Shown piece after piece: positions 1-6,174 of a stretch of 8,308 bases of DNA. Location: assembly GCA_031424015.1 (NCBI GenBank), contig JANPGR010000011.1, forward strand, positions 1-8,308, read 5' to 3'. This DNA is from JANPGR01 sp031424015 (GTDB lineage: Bacteria; Patescibacteriota; Minisyncoccia; Phycocordibacterales; UBA1006). The first letter of the stretch is position 1. Each line of letters opens with the position of its first letter. Under the pieces are notes generated by a model. It saw only the letters and a list, made by a program, of their open reading frames with translations, had not been told where the DNA came from and did no database searches. The position numbers and the translations under genes are program-made.

Positions 1-19
1 CGGCCGCCTACGGCGGCCG
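1..19. repeat. GC-rich perfect palindrome at the left edge (palindrome element 1)
   Basis: An 8-bp perfect inverted repeat, CGGCCGCC and GGCGGCCG, flanks a three-base TAC centre. It may be longer, because the window cuts its left arm. Its core matches the palindrome at 1841-1875 except for the middle loop base. No T-run follows on the + strand (the next bases are GCCCAAATGA), so it is not a standard intrinsic terminator for + strand transcription. It probably lies after an upstream gene that is outside the window and before the thrS promoter. Confidence 0.7.
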
Positions 20-63
20 GCCCAAATGACCCTACTTACCGCTTTTTCTTTCTGTATTCTGTG

Positions 64-80
64 TGATATACTGTATTCCT
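64..80 (+). promoter_or_regulatory. thrS promoter: extended -10, leaderless start
   Basis: TGA followed by TATACT (64-72) is an extended -10 element, and exactly eight bases separate it from the ATG at 81. Transcription starting at the usual distance would begin at about 79-81, leaving essentially no 5' leader. No convincing -35 is visible: the bases at the right distance are T-rich (TTTTCT, 44-49). An extended -10 often works with a weak -35. No Shine-Dalgarno sequence is present. The start site is inferred, not measured. Confidence 0.65.
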
Positions 81-1838
81 ATGAATGAAATCGAACACAT
101 CCGCCATTCTCTGGCACACTTACTCGCAGCTACAGTCTTGCAGCACTATCCTGATGCGCAATTGACGCTCGGGCCTGCTATTGATGACGGGTTTTACTAC
201 GATATTCATTTTCCTACGACCAAACCTCGTGACGAAGACCTCCCAAAACTCGAATCGACAATGCGCGAAATCTTCCCCTCTTGGCATGGGTTTACCGGGG
301 CTGTTATTTCTGCTGACGAGGCTCGCAAACTCTTTGCCGGGAATCAATACAAGCTCGAACTCATCGAGGGTATTATAGAACGCGGCGAAGAAATCACCGT
401 ATACACTTCAGGAGACTTTACCGACCTCTGTCGCGGTGGACACGTAACTGATATGGCGACCATCGACCCAGAGTGTTTCAAACTCGACAAACTTGCAGGT
501 GCCTACTGGCGTGGTGATGAGAAAAATACTATGTTAACACGTATCTATGGTATTGCATTTTCTACCAAAGAAGAGTTAGATCAGGACACCTGGCGCCGAT
601 CCGAAGCAGAAAAACGCGACCACAGAAAACTCGGCCGTGAACTTAAACTCTTTATGGTATCAGATCTCGTTGGTTCCGGATTACCGCTATTCCACCCCAA
701 AGGTCTCATTTTACGAGAAGAAATTGTCTCCTATTTATGGGAATTACATCGCCGTAAGGGGTATGTAAAAGTTTGGACACCACACATAGCAAAAGAAGCT
801 CTCTATGTAACGAGTGGACACGCAGGACATTATATGGAAGATATGTTCAAAGTTCACGGTGGAACCAGTAAAGAAGATTTCTATTTAAAACCAATGAACT
901 GCCCTCATCATATGCAATTGTTTGGTGACAACCAATTTAGCTATAGAGATATGCCTGTAAAATATTTTGAACCCGCAACAGTGTATCGCGACGAGAAAAC
1001 GGGGCAACTTTCAGGATTATCTCGTGTGCGCAGTATCACCCAAGATGATGGTCATTTATTTTGTCGACCAAATCAGATACACACTGTGTGTAGTGAGGTC
1101 GTACATATAATTATTGATTTCTATACCACCATGGGAATGATTGGCGATTATCGTGTGCGCCTGTCTCAGCGTGATACTACAAAACTCGAAGATTACATTG
1201 GCAGCGATGAGATATGGGAAACAGCCGAGGATGCTCTGACAGCAGTCTGCAAAGACATGAATCTCCCCTACTTCGAAGGGCCTGGAGAAGCAGCATTTTA
1301 TGGACCAAAATTGGATTTTATGTTCAAAGACGCAATCGGCCGCGAGCACCAACTAGCCACAGTCCAACTCGATTTCAATTTACCAAATCGTTTTGACCTC
1401 TCGTATGTAAACGAAAATGGCGAACCAGAACGACCTGTCGTGATACATCGTGCTATTTCAGGATCTCTCGAGAGATTCCTCTCTGTCGCTATCGAACATT
1501 TTGCTGGAGCATTCCCTGTCTGGCTATCGCCAGTACAGGTCGCAATCCTCCCTATCTCGGGCGACAAACACGGTGAATACGCAGAAATGATATTCAAACA
1601 ACTCCAATCAGAAAATATCCGAGTAGAGATACTGCGAGACGAAACCCTCAGCAAGAGAATCCGCAATGCAAAAAATATGCGCATACCGTATCAAATCGTC
1701 ATTGGTGACAGCGAACGAGATGCTGGCACTATAACCGTCGAAGGTCGAAATGAACTGAAATTATCTGCAATTCAATTATCAGATTTCATCACACGAATCC
1801 AGACAGAAATTCGCGATAGAACTGATAGCGTAGGGTAA
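81..1838 (+). CDS. thrS: threonyl-tRNA synthetase, short form without the TGS domain
   Basis: This class II aminoacyl-tRNA synthetase charges tRNA-Thr with threonine in the cytoplasm. The 585-residue protein opens directly in the N2 editing domain: HSLAH gives the HxxxH pair (His9, His13), and the CRGGH segment supplies Cys117 and His121. The catalytic core follows. Motif 2 is YRDEKTGQLSGLSRVRS (Arg303), and the zinc ligands are Cys274 in MNCPHH, His325 in DDGH and His456 in VIHRA. The C-terminal anticodon-binding domain spans about 484-585. Bacterial ThrRS is usually about 640 residues with an N-terminal TGS domain of about 60 residues. That domain is absent here, and the sequence before the start holds a palindrome and a promoter, so this is not a missed start. 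A longer frame from GTG at 63 exists, but the TATACT-N8-ATG arrangement favours ATG 81. All editing and catalytic residues checked are intact. Confidence 0.97.
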   Translation: MNEIEHIRHSLAHLLAATVLQHYPDAQLTLGPAIDDGFYYDIHFPTTKPRDEDLPKLESTMREIFPSWHGFTGAVISADEARKLFAGNQYKLELIEGIIERGEEITVYTSGDFTDLCRGGHVTDMATIDPECFKLDKLAGAYWRGDEKNTMLTRIYGIAFSTKEELDQDTWRRSEAEKRDHRKLGRELKLFMVSDLVGSGLPLFHPKGLILREEIVSYLWELHRRKGYVKVWTPHIAKEALYVTSGHAGHYMEDMFKVHGGTSKEDFYLKPMNCPHHMQLFGDNQFSYRDMPVKYFEPATVYRDEKTGQLSGLSRVRSITQDDGHLFCRPNQIHTVCSEVVHIIIDFYTTMGMIGDYRVRLSQRDTTKLEDYIGSDEIWETAEDALTAVCKDMNLPYFEGPGEAAFYGPKLDFMFKDAIGREHQLATVQLDFNLPNRFDLSYVNENGEPERPVVIHRAISGSLERFLSVAIEHFAGAFPVWLSPVQVAILPISGDKHGEYAEMIFKQLQSENIRVEILRDETLSKRIRNAKNMRIPYQIVIGDSERDAGTITVEGRNELKLSAIQLSDFITRIQTEIRDRTDSVG

Positions 1839-1840
1839 TA

Positions 1841-1875
1841 GTTTTATGGGGCCGCCTCCGGCGGCCCCATAAAAC
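1841..1875. repeat. GC-rich 35-bp palindrome after thrS (palindrome element 2)
   Basis: A perfect 16-bp stem (1841-1856 with 1860-1875) closes on a TCC triloop. The inner part, GGCCGCC-TCC-GGCGGCC, matches element 1 at 1-19 except for the middle loop base. It starts three bases after the thrS stop codon, the position of a transcription terminator. However, its TTTT run lies in the left arm and its AAAA run in the right arm. This is the reverse of a U-tailed intrinsic terminator, and only ACTAAACCC-type sequence follows. It may end transcription by structure alone, stabilise the thrS mRNA 3' end, or be a dispersed REP-like repeat. Confidence 0.75.
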
Positions 1876-1936
1876 TAAACCCAAACACGCCCTCTAATCA
1901 CACTTCTCAATTACTCAAAACACACCTACCACAAAC

Positions 1937-1942
1937 CATACT
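1937..1942 (+). promoter_or_regulatory. possible -10 for the FET4-like gene
   Basis: CATACT lies four bases before the ATG at 1947. It resembles the TATACT hexamer used elsewhere in the window, but the gap is 4 rather than 8 bases and there is no good -35. If it is used, transcription would start on or just after the start codon. No Shine-Dalgarno sequence is present. The call is weak. Confidence 0.3.
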
Positions 1943-1946
1943 ATTT

Positions 1947-2336
1947 ATGACAATCACTGACTATTTCCAACGAATCTCTTCTAGAATTGCACATTATGTA
2001 GGGACACCGTATGCATTTCTCTTGTCTGTTCTCATTATTGCCCTCTGGGGTATCACAGGTCCCATGTTCGACTATTCAAACACTTGGCAACTCGTCATCA
2101 ATACAGGCACGACCATTGTCACCTTTCTCATGATATTCCTCGTTCAAACCACCCAAAACAGAGACGCCCAAGCAATCCATCTGAAACTCGACGAGCTCAT
2201 TCGAGCTATGAAAAATGCAAATAATGAATTAGTAGATATCGAAGAAGGCACAGAAACAGAAATACACAAAATTCAATCAGAATATCAAAATCTAAGGGCA
2301 GAAACTCACCATGGAAATAATGAGAACAAATCATAG
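1947..2336 (+). CDS. low-affinity iron permease (FET4-like) family membrane protein
   Basis: This 129-residue protein has two predicted membrane spans (about 20-40 and 47-66). A conserved block runs through the second span and just after it: WQLVINTGTTIVTFLMIFLV (47-66) and then NRDAQAIHLKLDELI (71-85). That pattern is the hallmark of the bacterial low-affinity iron permease family (Pfam Iron_permease), named after yeast Fet4. The C-terminal 45 residues are hydrophilic and acidic, probably a short helix or coil. The family name implies metal transport, but bacterial two-span members are small and their activity is largely unproven, so family membership is firm and function is not. The gene lies 71 bases after a palindrome and 8 bases ahead of a LysE-type gene, suggesting co-transcription. 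No ribosome binding site is visible. Confidence 0.85.
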   Translation: MTITDYFQRISSRIAHYVGTPYAFLLSVLIIALWGITGPMFDYSNTWQLVINTGTTIVTFLMIFLVQTTQNRDAQAIHLKLDELIRAMKNANNELVDIEEGTETEIHKIQSEYQNLRAETHHGNNENKS

Positions 2337-2344
2337 TCAGACAT

Positions 2345-3013
2345 ATGCTGTTCGGAATATTTATTCAATCATTTTATATTGGCATAGCAAATAACCTTCC
2401 GACAGGTCCTGTTTCTGCATACTTGGTTGCGACTCGTGCACAAAATACCTATCAATCCATTATTGCTGTTATTGGAGGTGTTCTCTTGGCAGATTTATTA
2501 CACCTGTATGTCATAGGCTCTCTACCTAACCACTTTTCTATTCAGAGTATACACCCACTGTTTGGAATAATGCTCTCCGTTATTCTCTTTTCTATAGGTG
2601 CGCATATGACCTATAGAGGTTTTTATCCAAAAGAAGGAAAAACTCTTATGCAACATAGAGAAAATCTCGGGCTTATTGCTCTCTATGCTTTTTTCTTGAA
2701 TGCTATTAATCCATTTGCAATCATTTCAATGCTTGCTTTTTTAAATGCTTCGAAACTACTTCCCATTCAACGTTCACACGCCTGGGTCGTGTATTCTGGA
2801 TATGCACTAGCATCCCTCGGGGTGTGGTGTATATATGGGATTATCGTACAAAAGTATATCCATGTATTGAAAGGATATACAAAAAATATTATCATAATTT
2901 GCGGTATTACCATTATGCTATTTGGATTTAGTTATCTAGCACACGAAGGCATCCAAATAGTGACACCTTATTTGCGCATCATTGCCGAAAAAAAACATTT
3001 ACTACTACAGTAA
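2345..3013 (+). CDS. LysE-type transporter (amino acid / metabolite exporter family)
   Basis: This 222-residue integral membrane protein has about six predicted spans (roughly 3-24, 38-58, 71-90, 108-133, 146-167, 179-198), typical in size for the LysE/RhtB exporter superfamily. Two features support the family. NLPTGPV near the end of span 1 is followed by a basic TM1-TM2 loop and a G-x-x-LAD segment. The central span contains FFLNAINPFA, with the Asn-Pro pair characteristic of the family. Members export amino acids or related small molecules; the substrate cannot be read from sequence. The gene starts 8 bases after the FET4-like gene with no Shine-Dalgarno sequence and no recognisable promoter of its own. 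It probably depends on the upstream transcript, with initiation by termination-reinitiation or an unleadered mechanism. It converges on vanY with only 8 bases between stop codons. Confidence 0.75.
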   Translation: MLFGIFIQSFYIGIANNLPTGPVSAYLVATRAQNTYQSIIAVIGGVLLADLLHLYVIGSLPNHFSIQSIHPLFGIMLSVILFSIGAHMTYRGFYPKEGKTLMQHRENLGLIALYAFFLNAINPFAIISMLAFLNASKLLPIQRSHAWVVYSGYALASLGVWCIYGIIVQKYIHVLKGYTKNIIIICGITIMLFGFSYLAHEGIQIVTPYLRIIAEKKHLLLQ

Positions 3014-3029
3014 ATAAAAAACTATTTAC
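3010..3029. terminator. possible small shared hairpin between convergent LysE and vanY genes
   Basis: GTAAATA (3010-3016) and TATTTAC (3023-3029) form a 7-bp AT-rich inverted repeat around an AAAAAC loop. It overlaps the stop codons of both convergent genes. It is weak for a terminator, having no GC and no clear U-run after the stem on either strand. It is nevertheless the only candidate in this 8-base intergenic gap. Confidence 0.25.
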
Positions 3030-4065
3030 AACTCTCATCAATATTTAAAACATAATTTTCTATTGTGTTTAATTCTTGGGCTAGCCCTGAACCAGGGAAA
3101 CCTTGTATATCAGAATTAGCAATTTCTTGTTTATATTTTTCCAAAAATTTTCTCGACAATGGTACGTATGACCAGTGCCATGGTTCTGTTCTATAGCCTT
3201 CTCCTACAGGATTATCTTTGGTATATGTCTGACAAAAACCATATTCATGAGCATTACGTTTCAGCCACTCGAAAACTTTTTGACCTTCATCTGTAGTAAA
3301 GTAGTATGGACTCACACTGTTAATATCCACCTCGGTTCCCCAGTGATGACGAGAAGTACCGGGCATAGCTGAATATACCAAAATTGAAGTAACTTTTTCT
3401 CTATCTGTCATAGTATCTGACAAATATCCAAATTGTGTTTTTTTGATACCATCCCACTTGGATTGCCATATATCTTTTTGTTGTCTGAACTTTCTCAGGC
3501 CTGATGCAACTCGTATGTCTATACCATCATGATTTGCAGCTTTTGCCATTGAGTGAAATGCGTTCCAAACTTCTGATCGTAAATACATGCCACTATTTTT
3601 ATATACTAAATATTTCTGAGGAACCCTTATAAATCTACTGTCTGTACTAGGGTCGATCTTGCCCAAGAGGTCGTTTTTAGTAATTTCTCTTGTTGGTTCT
3701 CCTGTTTTTTCAGGATCCTGTTGTTCTAATTTCTCTAACTCATCGAGAGGAAGAATCTCTGGTTCACCAATAGTTTCTGGCCCCTCGTTTTGATTACTTA
3801 CCCTACCTTTGTCTCGTTCAATTACCTCAAACGAGGAATGCTGTATTTTTTTTAACAACTCCGAGTCTAATTGTTGTTTATTATTTTCTCTGTCAAGAGT
3901 CTGAAAATGAGCACCTTTATAAATAAAATTCCAGTATACCCCCGTACTATACAATACAATCGCTAAAAATAGCAAAATAACAAATAACGAGCCCTTTTTA
4001 ATGTGATCTTCATATTTTTTTATGAGTTTTTTAATCTTTATTCTGTGGACAATTCTACTTTTCAT
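3022..4065 (-). CDS. membrane-anchored VanY-type D-alanyl-D-alanine carboxypeptidase (M15 family)
   Basis: This is a zinc peptidase predicted to trim terminal D-Ala from peptidoglycan stem peptides outside the membrane. The 347-residue protein has a short, very basic N-terminus, one membrane span at about 26-45, and a charged, Glu/Pro-rich linker to about 130. The M15 VanY domain occupies about 150-320. The zinc site is visible as SRHHWGTEVD (His240, Asp247) plus EPWHW (catalytic Glu294, third ligand His297). ASGLRKFRQQ (about 187-196) matches the usual SGxR substrate-binding segment. N-in topology puts the enzyme outside. I chose ATG 4065 over an in-frame TTG at 4140 because a TTGAAA-16-TATACT promoter lies between the two. 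The gene follows bcp on the same strand after 80 bases with its own promoter. No VanS/VanR or resistance genes are nearby, so wall remodelling is likelier than glycopeptide resistance. Confidence 0.88.
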   Translation of the reverse strand: MKSRIVHRIKIKKLIKKYEDHIKKGSLFVILLFLAIVLYSTGVYWNFIYKGAHFQTLDRENNKQQLDSELLKKIQHSSFEVIERDKGRVSNQNEGPETIGEPEILPLDELEKLEQQDPEKTGEPTREITKNDLLGKIDPSTDSRFIRVPQKYLVYKNSGMYLRSEVWNAFHSMAKAANHDGIDIRVASGLRKFRQQKDIWQSKWDGIKKTQFGYLSDTMTDREKVTSILVYSAMPGTSRHHWGTEVDINSVSPYYFTTDEGQKVFEWLKRNAHEYGFCQTYTKDNPVGEGYRTEPWHWSYVPLSRKFLEKYKQEIANSDIQGFPGSGLAQELNTIENYVLNIDESCK

Positions 4066-4075
4066 GATACTCCTT

Positions 4076-4103
4076 AGTATACTTATAAAGTTAGAAATTT
4101 CAA
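4076..4103 (-). promoter_or_regulatory. vanY promoter
   Basis: On the - strand, TTGAAA (4103-4098, one base from the TTGACA consensus) and TATACT (4081-4076) are 16 bases apart, the best two-box promoter in the window. Ten bases lie between the -10 and the ATG, giving a leader of only about 3-4 bases. The gap contains AAGGAG, which resembles a Shine-Dalgarno box but lies only four bases from the ATG and at or before the expected +1. Confidence 0.65.
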
Positions 4104-4145
4104 TCCGACTTTTCTCGAGAGGTTTTTCTACAAATCTCAAAAGCT

Positions 4146-4595
4146 CTACACGAGGGCGAGGCGAGACCGGATTTCAGCAATAATCTCCAGAGCATGATTC
4201 GCAGGATCAACCTTTGGGTAGACTGCAATAATTACACCTTTTGGGTCAATCAGATAGGAACACCTCTGTGTGAACACCCCTCTCGAGGCATCATACTGCT
4301 TCATTACAGATTTTGCAGGGTCAGACAAGAGTGTAAAAGGTAGCTCATATTTCGCCTTGAACCTACTATGCGATTCTGGTGTATCATGCGACACCCCGAG
4401 GACGATGACATCGAGTTTTTCGAATTCATTATAGATGTCACGTATAGCACACGCCTCGGCAGTGCACCCTGGTGTGTCATCTTTTGGATAGAAATAGAGC
4501 AAAACCCACGACCCTAAATAGTCAGACAGTCGACGCATCACAGAATCCTGATCGAGGAGATAAAAATTAGGAGCAACAGAATCGAGGGTCAACAT
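4146..4595 (-). CDS. bcp: thioredoxin-dependent peroxiredoxin, Bcp/PrxQ type
   Basis: This thiol peroxidase reduces hydrogen peroxide and organic hydroperoxides in the cytoplasm using electrons from thioredoxin or a similar donor. The 149-residue length is normal for Bcp. The signature PKDDTPGCTAEACAIRD is complete, with peroxidatic Cys44 in TPGC and resolving Cys49 five residues later, the atypical 2-Cys arrangement of PrxQ. The conserved downstream arginine (Arg111 in TQRCSYLID) is present, and an extra cysteine at 112 follows it. Thioredoxin-fold elements (VLLYFYPKDD, VIVLGVSHD, LLSDP, LIDPKG) appear in order. The ATG at 4595 lies eight bases after TATACT. The gene is divergent from the 438-residue orphan gene, sharing a 67-base promoter region, and precedes vanY. 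Confidence 0.95.
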   Translation of the reverse strand: MLTLDSVAPNFYLLDQDSVMRRLSDYLGSWVLLYFYPKDDTPGCTAEACAIRDIYNEFEKLDVIVLGVSHDTPESHSRFKAKYELPFTLLSDPAKSVMKQYDASRGVFTQRCSYLIDPKGVIIAVYPKVDPANHALEIIAEIRSRLALV

Positions 4596-4603
4596 ATACT
4601 CCT

Positions 4604-4632
4604 AGTATACACCTGTGGGAACAGTTTTGCGA
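4604..4632 (-). promoter_or_regulatory. bcp promoter
   Basis: On the - strand, TATACT (4609-4604) is followed by eight bases and the bcp ATG. The -35 candidate 17 bases upstream is TCGCAA (4632-4627), a poor match (3 of 6). Predicted transcription start is within three bases of the ATG. AGGAG lies in the -10 to ATG gap, only three bases from the ATG, so it would be at the extreme 5' end of the mRNA or outside it. The putative -35 coincides with that of the divergent + strand promoter. Confidence 0.6.
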
Positions 4633-4654
4633 ATACGTATTCTCGAGGTATACT
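4627..4654 (+). promoter_or_regulatory. promoter of the 438-residue gene, overlapping the bcp promoter region
   Basis: TATACT (4649-4654) lies exactly eight bases before the ATG at 4663. TTGCGA (4627-4632, 4 of 6 to consensus) lies 16 bases upstream of it. A perfect 12-bp palindrome, GAATACGTATTC (4631-4642), sits in the spacer, overlapping the -35. It is in the right place for an operator that could affect both divergent genes. Predicted transcription start is within three bases of the ATG. Confidence 0.6.
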
Positions 4655-4662
4655 AGAGATAT

Positions 4663-5979
4663 ATGAAAGTTGGTGAATTAACTTCAAATCTCGAGAACTT
4701 AATTGCTGGCATTGCACAGGAGTTTACTAACTCACCAAATATAGATGGTGCTAAAAATACTAAAGTAGTAATTCCCGAAAACATTACAGCAACTCTACCC
4801 CTACCTATACTCAAACTCAATAAGCCACGAGAACAAATTGCTGGAGGAGACGATGATCCTTTGCTAGCTAACTTAGAACAAGATCCTCACATAAAAACAG
4901 ATTCAGTTGGAAACCCATTCAAAGGAGACATTGCGGAGAGATACTCTGTTCATATTCTTTCAGAAGATATTTCGAGGTTAAACATCTTTTCTACTAACTT
5001 TACAAGTATATCCCTACCCCTCCAGGCCTGGTTAAGTACTGGGACAATAATAGAAACATTCAGTAATGCGATTCGGGAGTACAAAAATTCTCTAGAAGAA
5101 TTTATTGCAACCTACCTACATGAATATACTGATTTTTTTACAAAAATACTAGACATTCAGAGTTATAGTAATGCAAACACTGCAGAGCTCTCTGAGTTTA
5201 AAAACGAAATACGAGAAAAACTCCCCCAAATAAATAAATCTATCGAGGATCTGAGAGAAACGTTTTACAAAGATCAACTTAAATCTATACAAGAAGGCTT
5301 AAGTGCTTTTAAGGAATCAGTAGTATTTACTCGAAAATTAGGAATTCTCTTAGACTCAAAATTGAGTGTTTTTAGCGAAACCTCTGAACCTCTCATCGAA
5401 GATATCGTCACTACTAAACTTAAAGATTTTTTTCGAGAAAACAGAGAACTAGAAAATTTTATTGACGAGACTAATATTAAAGACAGTCAAAATACATCTT
5501 TTAAAAAAATATTTACTGATTTGATTTTAATGCTTTACAAAACTAGATATCAAAATCCTCTTGTTCCTGGACAGATAAATCTAACTGAGTATAAAAAGAC
5601 TTTAGCTAGAATTAACCTGGTACGACTCTGGCTCGAAACAGTATTAGTAATTAATAGCACTACTGGAGTGGATTTTAGCATTACAATGCTGAATTATGTT
5701 TATAGTACTTTTTCTGAAATTTTAGAAAAAAAGATAAAAACCAAAGATGAATTCATAGAACATATCAACTCTTTGAGTAAAGACGACAAGGAAATTCATA
5801 TGTTTTTCCGAGAATTCAGAGATCCAGAGCTGACAAAAACCCTCATCACTGATGATATATTTTCTATATGGCAAACTATCCTATCAGAATTCTTTTCTAA
5901 AATACTCACACTCAAATCTCGGTATGAAAACGATGGAGTACCCGAGGGCAAAGGAACTATGGAAACGGGACTTGAGTAA
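4663..5979 (+). CDS. unrecognised helical, cysteine-free cytoplasmic protein
   Basis: I do not recognise this 438-residue protein. It has no signal peptide and no convincing membrane span. The first 110 residues look loosely structured, with a proline-rich stretch (TLPLPILKLNKP, about 44-55) and an acidic GGDDDP segment (about 61-66). From about residue 115 to 430 it is rich in Leu, Ile, Phe, Lys and Glu in amphipathic spacing, consistent with a largely alpha-helical or coiled-coil fold. There are no cysteines at all and no nucleotide-binding, nuclease or metal motif that I can see. The gene is visibly more AT-rich than thrS (one 60-base stretch near 5461 is about 22% GC). It has a promoter and ATG like its neighbours, with TATACT-N8-ATG, which argues it is real and expressed. 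It is divergent from bcp. A scaffold or structural protein would fit, but there is no evidence for a specific role. Confidence 0.85.
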   Translation: MKVGELTSNLENLIAGIAQEFTNSPNIDGAKNTKVVIPENITATLPLPILKLNKPREQIAGGDDDPLLANLEQDPHIKTDSVGNPFKGDIAERYSVHILSEDISRLNIFSTNFTSISLPLQAWLSTGTIIETFSNAIREYKNSLEEFIATYLHEYTDFFTKILDIQSYSNANTAELSEFKNEIREKLPQINKSIEDLRETFYKDQLKSIQEGLSAFKESVVFTRKLGILLDSKLSVFSETSEPLIEDIVTTKLKDFFRENRELENFIDETNIKDSQNTSFKKIFTDLILMLYKTRYQNPLVPGQINLTEYKKTLARINLVRLWLETVLVINSTTGVDFSITMLNYVYSTFSEILEKKIKTKDEFIEHINSLSKDDKEIHMFFREFRDPELTKTLITDDIFSIWQTILSEFFSKILTLKSRYENDGVPEGKGTMETGLE

Positions 5980-5995
5980 TTTTGTGAGATTTTGA

Positions 5996-6018
5996 ATGCC
6001 TAGAGCCTTGTTGGGCAT
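5996..6018 (+). terminator. weak hairpin after the 438-residue gene
   Basis: ATGCCT (5996-6001) and GGGCAT (6013-6018) can pair through five Watson-Crick pairs and one G-T pair, followed by the T-rich AATTTATTATT. It starts 16 bases after the stop codon. It could be a weak terminator backed up by the stronger hairpin at 6124-6160. Confidence 0.3.
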
Positions 6019-6123
6019 AATTTATTATTCATACTCATTAATCTTGCCAGAAATATTCAAATTGTCATTATAGTATTGGTTATTATTGACGTAGAGAGCA
6101 ACACGGAGTGTCACTTAACCCGT

Positions 6124-6160
6124 AACAAAAAACTAACACGTATTGTATTGGTTTTTTGTT
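6124..6160. terminator. probable bidirectional terminator between convergent genes
   Basis: AACAAAAAAC (6124-6133) and GTTTTTTGTT (6151-6160) are perfectly complementary. The stem extends inward through a G-T pair and two A-T pairs, then past one mismatch. On both strands the 3' arm is a T-run (TTTTTTGTT), as expected for an intrinsic terminator working in either direction. It lies between the + strand gene ending at 5979 and the - strand gene ending at 6175, only 14 bases from the latter. The stem is AT-rich, so its strength is uncertain. Confidence 0.55.
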
Positions 6161-6174
6161 GTTCTATCGCATGA

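Noticed and set aside
63..80. GTG at 63 as the thrS start (six extra residues)
   Set aside because: It lies inside the extended -10 (TATACT 67-72), so it would not be transcribed from this promoter. ATG 81 leads directly into the editing domain.
1056..1684. Reverse-strand open frames inside thrS
   Set aside because: They are shadows of a well-supported gene with complete catalytic motifs. They show no promoter or start signal of their own.
4066..4140. TTG at 4140 as the vanY start (25 extra residues)
   Set aside because: It is upstream of the strong TTGAAA/TATACT promoter. TTG is a rare start, and the extra residues add no recognisable domain.
5980..6174. A small RNA or riboswitch in the gap after the orphan gene
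   Set aside because: Only two simple hairpins are visible, both explicable as terminators. No conserved riboswitch or tRNA-like pattern was seen.
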